Assembly (NCBI GenBank): GCA_005789685.1
Contig: SXXD01000191.1
Location: 1-13,507 of the forward strand
DNA from: Burkholderiales bacterium
GTDB taxonomy: Bacteria; Pseudomonadota; Gammaproteobacteria; Burkholderiales; Burkholderiaceae_C
DNA length: 13,507 nucleotides
Direction of reading: 5' to 3'
The notes under the pieces are model-generated. The model had not been told where the DNA came from, ran no database searches, and worked only from the letters and a program-made list of their open reading frames with translations. Of this stretch, positions 6,131 to 11,454 are shown piece after piece. Numbering within the stretch: position 1 is the stretch's first letter; every line of letters begins with the position of its first letter. The position numbers and the translations under genes were made by a program.

Positions 6131-7446
6131 GCGCACTCACACTGTGTTTGATTATTTTTGGTGCCATGCTGGTTCTCATGGCCATCCGAGTTCCCATCGC
6201 TGTCTCTATGTTTTCAGCAGGAACCCTGGGTTATCTGATTCAAACGGGCTGGGGCCCTTACTCGAGCTTTCTCAACAACTTGGCGTTCGCGCGATTTGCA
6301 AGTTATGACCTGTCTGTCATTCCCTTGTTTATTTTGATGGGCCACTTTGCAACCCAAGGCGGCATCAGTAAGGCTTTGTTTCAATTTGCTGCCAGCGTCA
6401 TGGGGCGCTTTAAAGGCGGCTTGGCCATGGCCGCTGTTCTGGCCAGTGCAGCCTTTGGCTCCATCTGCGGCTCTTCGGTGGCCACGGCCGCCACCATCAC
6501 GGGCGTTGCGCTGCCTGAGATGAAACGCCATGGCTACTCAGGTCGTTTGTCGACAGGCACTTTGGCAGCCGGTGGTACCTTGGGCATTTTGATTCCGCCA
6601 TCAGTTCCCTTGGTGATTTACGCCATCTTGACTGAGCAGAATATTGCCAAGCTGTTTGCAGCCGCCATGGTGCCCGGCCTCATTGCCATGTTGGGCTACA
6701 TGATTGCCATCGCCATCTATGTGCGTGTGGTTCCAGGACAAGCGCCTGAAGTAGGTGACGACATTGAGAAATTCTCTTTGGCTGCCCTCGCAGGTATTTT
6801 GCCCATTGCGTCTATTTTTGTCATTGTGTTTGGCGGCATATACGGTGGCTTCTTCACACCCACTGAAGGTGCCGGTGTGGGAGCTGCATCCACCTTTGTG
6901 GCGGCCTTGCTCAAGCGAGAAATCACCTGGGCCAAATTCAAGCTGTGCTTTTATGCAACGGCTGAAAGCTCGGCCATGATCTTCATGATTTTCATTGGCG
7001 CCGATGTCATGAACTCTTCATTGGCATTAACGCAAGTACCGAATCAGTTGGCCGAAGTGGTTGGCGGTTGGGGTCTTGCACCCTTGATGGTTGTGACGGC
7101 CATCTTGCTGTTTTATGTGGTGCTGGGCGCCGTCATGGATGAACTCAGCATGATTTTACTCACCATTCCCATTTTCTTCCCCATGATCATGGGTCTCGAC
7201 TTTGGCATGGCCAAGGAGCCCACCGCCATTTGGTTTGGCATTATGGTGCTCATGACTGTTGGGTTTGGCATGTTGGCACCGCCGGTCGGCTTGAATGTTT
7301 ACGTTGTGAACAGCATGGCCAAAGATGTGCCCATTTCTGAGAGTTACAAGGGCGTGATGCCCTTCCTCATCAGCGACACCATCAGAACCGCTCTCCTGTT
7401 GTTCTTCCCCGGGATTTCCCTGTGGTTGATTCAATACGTTGCGTGA
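6127..7446 (+). CDS. TRAP transporter large permease (DctM-like)
   Basis: A 439-residue polytopic protein with about 11-12 membrane segments, belonging to the ion transporter superfamily; it forms the transport channel with the small subunit. Recognisable blocks are IPLFILMGHFATQGGIS, the SAAFGSICGSSVATAATITGVALPEM segment with its Gly/Ser-rich tip, the GGTLGILIPPSVPLVIYAI signature, GGFFTPTEGAGVGA, and MDELSMILLTIPIFFPM together with the C-terminal PPVGLNVYVV repeat motif. These paired Gly-Pro-Pro segments mark the two inverted halves with the Na+ sites. The length is normal. The ATG overlaps the preceding stop (ATGA). The binding protein gene follows after a 63-base gap that contains a hairpin. 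Confidence 0.95.
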   Translation: MSALTLCLIIFGAMLVLMAIRVPIAVSMFSAGTLGYLIQTGWGPYSSFLNNLAFARFASYDLSVIPLFILMGHFATQGGISKALFQFAASVMGRFKGGLAMAAVLASAAFGSICGSSVATAATITGVALPEMKRHGYSGRLSTGTLAAGGTLGILIPPSVPLVIYAILTEQNIAKLFAAAMVPGLIAMLGYMIAIAIYVRVVPGQAPEVGDDIEKFSLAALAGILPIASIFVIVFGGIYGGFFTPTEGAGVGAASTFVAALLKREITWAKFKLCFYATAESSAMIFMIFIGADVMNSSLALTQVPNQLAEVVGGWGLAPLMVVTAILLFYVVLGAVMDELSMILLTIPIFFPMIMGLDFGMAKEPTAIWFGIMVLMTVGFGMLAPPVGLNVYVVNSMAKDVPISESYKGVMPFLISDTIRTALLLFFPGISLWLIQYVA

Positions 7447-7450
7447 TGAG

Positions 7451-7469
7451 AAGCCTCTTTTAAAGGCTT
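7451..7469 (+). promoter_or_regulatory. Intercistronic hairpin between large permease and binding protein genes
   Basis: AAGCCT (7451-7456) pairs with AGGCTT (7464-7469) across a seven-base loop; only a short T-run (TTT) follows. It is too weak for a confident terminator and may instead shape mRNA stability so that the binding protein is made in a different amount from the permease subunits. Confidence 0.4.
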
Positions 7470-7509
7470 TGATCCGTTAACATTCAGACATCATTATTTG
7501 GAGACATCC

Positions 7510-8583
7510 ATGATCAAACGTCGAGCCCTCTTAAAGTCAGGTGCTGCTGCTGCTATGGCGGCACCAGCCATCACAACTCTTGCCCAACAAACTGTCACTT
7601 TGAAGTTTCACACCTTCATGGCCCCGCAGTCCAATGTGTGGCTCAACATGCACAAAGCATGGATGAACAAGGTCGAACAAGAATCTGGTGGCCGCATCAA
7701 GTTTGAAGCCTATCCCGCCATGCAATTGGGCGGCACACCTGTGCAGTTGTACGACCAAGTGCGTGATGGCGTGGTCGACGTGGTTTGGACTTTGCCTGGC
7801 AACACCGCGGGGCGCTTTCCCAGGGTGGAAGTGTTTGAGCTGCCGTTCATGATGAACAATGCAGAAGCCACATCCAAAGCCTATTGGGAATATGTGCAAA
7901 CCATGGCTCCCGATGAATTCAAGGAGACTCAGCTAATTGCCCTGCAAGTTCACGGCCCTGGCGTCATTCACACGGTGGACAAAGCTGTGAAAAATGTGGC
8001 TGACATGAGGGGCTTGAAAATGCGCGCTCCGACCCGCCAAGTCACCAAATTGATGGGGGCTCTGGGTGCCATTCCTGTTGGCATGCCCTTGCCTGGCATT
8101 CCCGATGCGTTGTCTAAAGGCACCATCAACGGCGCCGTCATTCCTTGGGAAGTTGTGCCTGCCGTGAAGGTCAACGAACTCACCAAGTTCCACGCCGAGT
8201 TTGATCCTGCTGGTGGTTCTTTGTACACCACCACATTTGTGATGGCCATGAACAAGGCCAAGTACAACTCATTGCCAGCAGATCTTAAAAAGATCATTGA
8301 CAACAACAGCGGCCTGGAAACTTCTGGTTGGTTGGGCAAAGTTCAACAAGAAGGCGATGTGTCTGGCCGCAAAACAGCCAGCGATCGAAACAATGCCATC
8401 TTCACGGTTGGCCCTGCAGAAGCCCAAGAATTCCGCCGTAAATCGCGTGCGCTCGAAGTGGAATGGATTGAGGACATGAACAAGCGCGGCTTCGACGGAC
8501 GCAAGCTGATCGACACTGCCCGCGCATTGATTGAAAAACACGCCAAAGCGCCAGCCGCCAAAGCACCTGCGAAAAAGGCTTGA
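7510..8583 (+). CDS. TRAP transporter substrate-binding protein (DctP-like), probable Tat signal
   Basis: A 357-residue periplasmic binding protein that delivers the ligand to the TRAP permease. The N-terminus MIKRRALLKSGAAAAMAAP has a twin-arginine pair followed by a short hydrophobic stretch and a likely cleavage site near ITTLAQQ, which suggests export by the Tat route. Mature-domain motifs are typical: the AMQLGG segment, the QVRDGVVDVVWTLPG segment, and GLKMRAPTR, where Arg172 sits at the place of the Arg that clamps the ligand carboxylate in characterised TRAP proteins. The ligand is therefore probably an organic acid. The ATG at 7510 has GGAG (7500-7503) six bases upstream; the TTG at 7498 would include this site and is rejected. 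The last 13 or so residues are an unusual Ala/Lys/Pro tail. The stop overlaps the Nudix start. Confidence 0.92.
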   Translation: MIKRRALLKSGAAAAMAAPAITTLAQQTVTLKFHTFMAPQSNVWLNMHKAWMNKVEQESGGRIKFEAYPAMQLGGTPVQLYDQVRDGVVDVVWTLPGNTAGRFPRVEVFELPFMMNNAEATSKAYWEYVQTMAPDEFKETQLIALQVHGPGVIHTVDKAVKNVADMRGLKMRAPTRQVTKLMGALGAIPVGMPLPGIPDALSKGTINGAVIPWEVVPAVKVNELTKFHAEFDPAGGSLYTTTFVMAMNKAKYNSLPADLKKIIDNNSGLETSGWLGKVQQEGDVSGRKTASDRNNAIFTVGPAEAQEFRRKSRALEVEWIEDMNKRGFDGRKLIDTARALIEKHAKAPAAKAPAKKA

Positions 8584-9131
8584 GCTATCAAAGACAACTG
8601 ATCAAACACTGCCGAGCTTGTGGCTCGGCGGTGCTGTATCGACTTCCCGACGATGGCGACACCAAGCTACGCGCCATCTGCACTGAATGTCATTTGGTGC
8701 ATTACGAAAATCCCCTCAATGTCGTCGGCACGGTTCCTCACTTTGGCGAACGTGTGTTGCTTTGCAAGCGAAACATCGAGCCCCGCAAAGGCAAATGGAC
8801 ACTTCCAGCTGGCTTCATGGAGTTGGGTGAATCTACTTCAGAAGGCGCCGCGCGAGAAACTTCCGAAGAAGCTGGTGCACATTTCAAAATGGGTTCTCTA
8901 TTTACAGTCATGAGCGTGCCTCGTGTGGGTCAGGTCCATCTCTACTTCTTGGCCGAGTTGGAGAATGAGCAGTTCGATCCTGGATTTGAAACTCAAGAGG
9001 CCAGAATGTTTTCTGAAACAGAAATTCCTTGGGACGACTTGGCCTTTAGAACCGTACAAGAAACTTTGAAGCATTATTTTGCTGACAAAAAGTCGGGTGG
9101 TTTTGGGGTGCACACTCTGAGTATTGATTGA
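8580..9131 (+). CDS. Nudix hydrolase with N-terminal zinc ribbon
   Basis: A 183-residue protein. Residues 11-37 form a zinc ribbon (C11-x2-C14 and C34-x2-C37), followed by HYENPLNVVGTV, and the Nudix box occupies about residues 78-100 with the pattern G-x5-E-x7-RE-x2-EE-x-G intact (GFMELGE, then RETSEEAG). Such enzymes hydrolyse nucleoside diphosphate derivatives (for example ADP-ribose or dinucleotides) with Mg2+; the exact substrate cannot be told. The TTG start at 8580 overlaps the stop of the binding-protein gene (TTGA). It is the only start that keeps the first zinc cysteine pair, apart from an unlikely CTG at 8598. A purine run lies only one base upstream, so translation probably depends on termination-reinitiation from the upstream gene. 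Confidence 0.9.
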   Translation: MSYQRQLIKHCRACGSAVLYRLPDDGDTKLRAICTECHLVHYENPLNVVGTVPHFGERVLLCKRNIEPRKGKWTLPAGFMELGESTSEGAARETSEEAGAHFKMGSLFTVMSVPRVGQVHLYFLAELENEQFDPGFETQEARMFSETEIPWDDLAFRTVQETLKHYFADKKSGGFGVHTLSID

Positions 9132-9179
9132 AATCAGCCAGCTGGCAGGCTCATTCGCTGTAACCTTAAGCTGTCTTCT

Positions 9180-9206
9180 AAAAAGCCCTGCGTCACGGGG
9201 GTTTTT
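9180..9206 (+). terminator. Probable intrinsic terminator after the TRAP-Nudix unit
   Basis: AAAAA (9180-9184) pairs with TTTTT (9202-9206), and CCC (9186-9188) with GGG (9198-9200), extended by a T-G wobble and one G-C pair around a five-base loop; one G-G mismatch interrupts the stem. It lies 49 bases after the Nudix stop and would separate that unit from dnaG. Confidence 0.55.
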
Positions 9207-9245
9207 GGGGTCCAATGAGGCTCTAACTTGGGCGAAAATACGAGA

Positions 9246-11183
9246 GTGGCCATTCCTCAGTCTTTTATTCAAGAACTTATATCCCGCGTAGATGTAGTGG
9301 AGGTCGTTGGCCGCTTTGTGCAGCTGAAAAAAGGCGGTGCAAATTTCATGGGCCTTTGCCCCTTTCACGGCGAAAAATCGCCCAGCTTCACAGTCAGCCC
9401 CACCAAACAATTTTTTCATTGCTTCGGCTGCGGAAAAAATGGCAATGCCATTGGCTTTCTCATGGACCATGCAGGCATGAGCTTCATAGAAGCGGTGAAA
9501 GATTTAGCACAGCAGACGGGCATGACGGTGCCTGAGGAAGATCTTTCACCTCAAGACAGGGCCATCGCCGCGGCTCAAAAACAAAAACAAGCCACCTTAA
9601 GCGATATGTTGGAAAAAGCGGCCAGCGCTTATCAGCACCATTTAAAAAATGCACCGGCGGCTGTGGCTTACTTAAAAGGACGCGGCTTATCTGGGCAAAT
9701 TGCCAAACGATTTGGTTTAGGTTACTCACCTGAAGGTTGGCGCAGCTTGGCAAGTGTTTTTCCTGAATACGATGATCCACTTTTAGCCGAGAGCGGCTTG
9801 GTCATCGTGAATGAGGAAGATGACAAGCGATACGATCGATTCAGAGACCGCGTCATGTTTCCGATTCGAAATATCAAAGGTGAGTGCATCGGTTTTGGCG
9901 GACGCGTCATGGGAGACGGCACACCCAAATATTTGAATTCACCCGAAACGCCGGTGTTTCACAAAGGCCGCGAGTTGTATGGCTTGTTTGAGGCGCGCGA
10001 CAGCATTCACGATGCAGGCTATGTCTTGGTCACTGAGGGCTACATGGATGTGGTGGCCTTGGCCCAATGGGGCTTTCCCAATGCGGTAGCTACTTTGGGA
10101 ACAGCCTGCACGCCAGACCACGTTCAAAAGCTTTTTAGATTTACAGATTCTGTGGTGTTCAGTTTTGACGGTGATGCCGCAGGTCGCCGAGCTGCTCGCA
10201 AAGCCCTTGATGGCGCTCTGATTTATGCAACAGACGTTAGAAATATTAAATTCTTGTTCTTGCCCGAAGAGCACGACCCTGACAGCTTCATTCGTGAAAA
10301 AGGCTCTGAGGCTTTTTCTGCCTGTGTGGCGATGGCCACGCCTCTGTCAAAGTTTTTAATCGAAGTCGCCTCAGAGGCTTGCGATTTGCAATCGGCAGAA
10401 GGCCGAGCGCATCTTTCAAGCAATGCCAGCCCACTTTGGCGCGCCCTCCCCGACGGCGCCTTGAAACGCCAGTTGCTCTCAGAATTAGCCCACTTGATTC
10501 AGCTTGAAGCTTCGGAGTTGGCCGGTCTATGGCTCCAACAAGCCGATGTCGCATCGGCTCGAAGCAATCCGCGCTACACAGTTTCTTCTGCCCCTGCCCT
10601 GCTTGCAGAACCGAAAAAAGCGCGGACCAGACCCGACGGCAAAACATGGCAGCAAGACCCTCAAGGCAAATGGCGCTTGGTGGGCGGGACGGGTGCCCTG
10701 CAAATGGATTCACTTGGGCCGCGGGTTCAACCTGCAAATCGATCTGACCATGCTGTCAGGCTTCTTCTCACCAACATGGCCCTATGGGACGGCTTGTCTG
10801 CCGAAGACCATGCCTTGTTGTGCGAATTACCCGAACAACATGGTGAGCTCATGCGTTGGATTGAAAGCCAATTTCATGACCATGGCCCTTTGGCTTGGGG
10901 CGCCTTGCAGTTGGAACTCAGTCAACTTGCGTTCGCGACTTTGGCTGAAAAATTGATGGCCTCGCACAAGCCCAACTCACCCGAAGTCAACACCGAAGGG
11001 GAGCCTGGAGAGGCCCGCAAAGAGCTCAGGCTTCTGCTCAATCTGATGCTAATTGACCGCCTGAAAGGGCTTGAAACGCAAGCGCTCAAAGAGGCTGAAA
11101 GTATTCAAAGTCCCGAAGCCTTTCAAAAATGGCGCGATCTGCATCAACGCAGACGAACCCTCATGAGCACTGAAATTATTTAG
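9246..11183 (+). CDS. dnaG: DNA primase DnaG
   Basis: A 645-residue primase that makes RNA primers at the replication fork and binds the DnaB helicase. The zinc-binding domain has C38-x2-H41-x17-C59-x2-C62 (LCPFHGEKSPSFTVSP, HCFGCG). The TOPRIM domain carries E264 in EGYMDVVALA and D308/D310 in FSFDGDAAGRRAA, at the positions of E265, D309 and D311 of E. coli DnaG. The C-terminal 200 residues are the poorly conserved DnaB-binding part. The start is uncertain: GTG at 9246 gives the family-typical MAIPQSFIQEL start, whereas TTG at 9228 has a better ribosome-binding site (GAGG, 9217-9220) and would add six residues. rpoD follows after 271 bases, as in the macromolecular synthesis operon; rpsU is not upstream. 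Confidence 0.97.
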   Translation: MAIPQSFIQELISRVDVVEVVGRFVQLKKGGANFMGLCPFHGEKSPSFTVSPTKQFFHCFGCGKNGNAIGFLMDHAGMSFIEAVKDLAQQTGMTVPEEDLSPQDRAIAAAQKQKQATLSDMLEKAASAYQHHLKNAPAAVAYLKGRGLSGQIAKRFGLGYSPEGWRSLASVFPEYDDPLLAESGLVIVNEEDDKRYDRFRDRVMFPIRNIKGECIGFGGRVMGDGTPKYLNSPETPVFHKGRELYGLFEARDSIHDAGYVLVTEGYMDVVALAQWGFPNAVATLGTACTPDHVQKLFRFTDSVVFSFDGDAAGRRAARKALDGALIYATDVRNIKFLFLPEEHDPDSFIREKGSEAFSACVAMATPLSKFLIEVASEACDLQSAEGRAHLSSNASPLWRALPDGALKRQLLSELAHLIQLEASELAGLWLQQADVASARSNPRYTVSSAPALLAEPKKARTRPDGKTWQQDPQGKWRLVGGTGALQMDSLGPRVQPANRSDHAVRLLLTNMALWDGLSAEDHALLCELPEQHGELMRWIESQFHDHGPLAWGALQLELSQLAFATLAEKLMASHKPNSPEVNTEGEPGEARKELRLLLNLMLIDRLKGLETQALKEAESIQSPEAFQKWRDLHQRRRTLMSTEII

Positions 11184-11209
11184 ACTTTTCACCCTTGTTT
11201 GGGTATAAT
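11181..11209 (+). promoter_or_regulatory. Predicted sigma-70 promoter of rpoD
   Basis: TAGACT (11181-11186) and a perfect TATAAT (11204-11209) are separated by 17 bases. The -35 box overlaps the dnaG stop codon. The predicted start near 11216 leaves a leader of about 240 nt before rpoD. The region 11184-11454 holds no convincing gene. Confidence 0.75.
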
Positions 11210-11358
11210 CCACTTTTCAGGCAAGAGCGACAGCAGAACCTCCGGACCCGGCCACCGCCTCAGCGCACCTCCCTCCATGGGAACGGCCACATCACCGCAA
11301 GGACTGCATACCAAATGTTCGCCCATCCATCTTGCCCAATTGCCCTTGCAAATGAAGC

Positions 11359-11381
11359 CACCTGCCCTCAGGTGTTTGTTT
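11359..11381 (+). promoter_or_regulatory. Hairpin with T-rich tail in the rpoD leader (possible attenuator)
   Basis: CACCTG (11359-11364) and CAGGTG (11369-11374) form a perfect six-base-pair stem with a CCCT loop, followed by TTTGTTT. The arrangement resembles a weak intrinsic terminator within the 5' leader. Confidence 0.4.
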
Positions 11382-11393
11382 GCATTTCCTCTC

Positions 11394-11413
11394 GCGCCAG
11401 AAGTTTGTGGCGC
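11394..11413 (+). promoter_or_regulatory. Second hairpin in the rpoD leader
   Basis: GCGCCA (11394-11399) pairs perfectly with TGGCGC (11408-11413) around an eight-base loop; AGCGTTTGTTT follows. It lies about 30 bases before the ribosome-binding site GAGG (11445-11448), so it could influence translation start or act as a second pause site. Confidence 0.4.
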
Positions 11414-11454
11414 AGCGTTTGTTTCCAAGTCAGTTTGAAGTATTGAGGTCCATC

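Noticed and set aside
9153..9186. Possible promoter for dnaG (TTCGCT followed by TCTAAA)
   Set aside because: Both boxes match poorly and would lie upstream of the probable terminator stem; not supportable by eye.
8898..9470. 190-codon minus-strand frame across the Nudix/dnaG junction
   Set aside because: It lies opposite two well-supported genes and a probable terminator; no start signal or family motif is visible.
11189..11446. Three overlapping open frames of about 80 codons in the dnaG-rpoD spacer, both strands
   Set aside because: Their composition is not protein-like (no domain, many rare runs). The region contains the rpoD promoter and hairpins, and the open frames are expected by chance in GC-balanced sequence.
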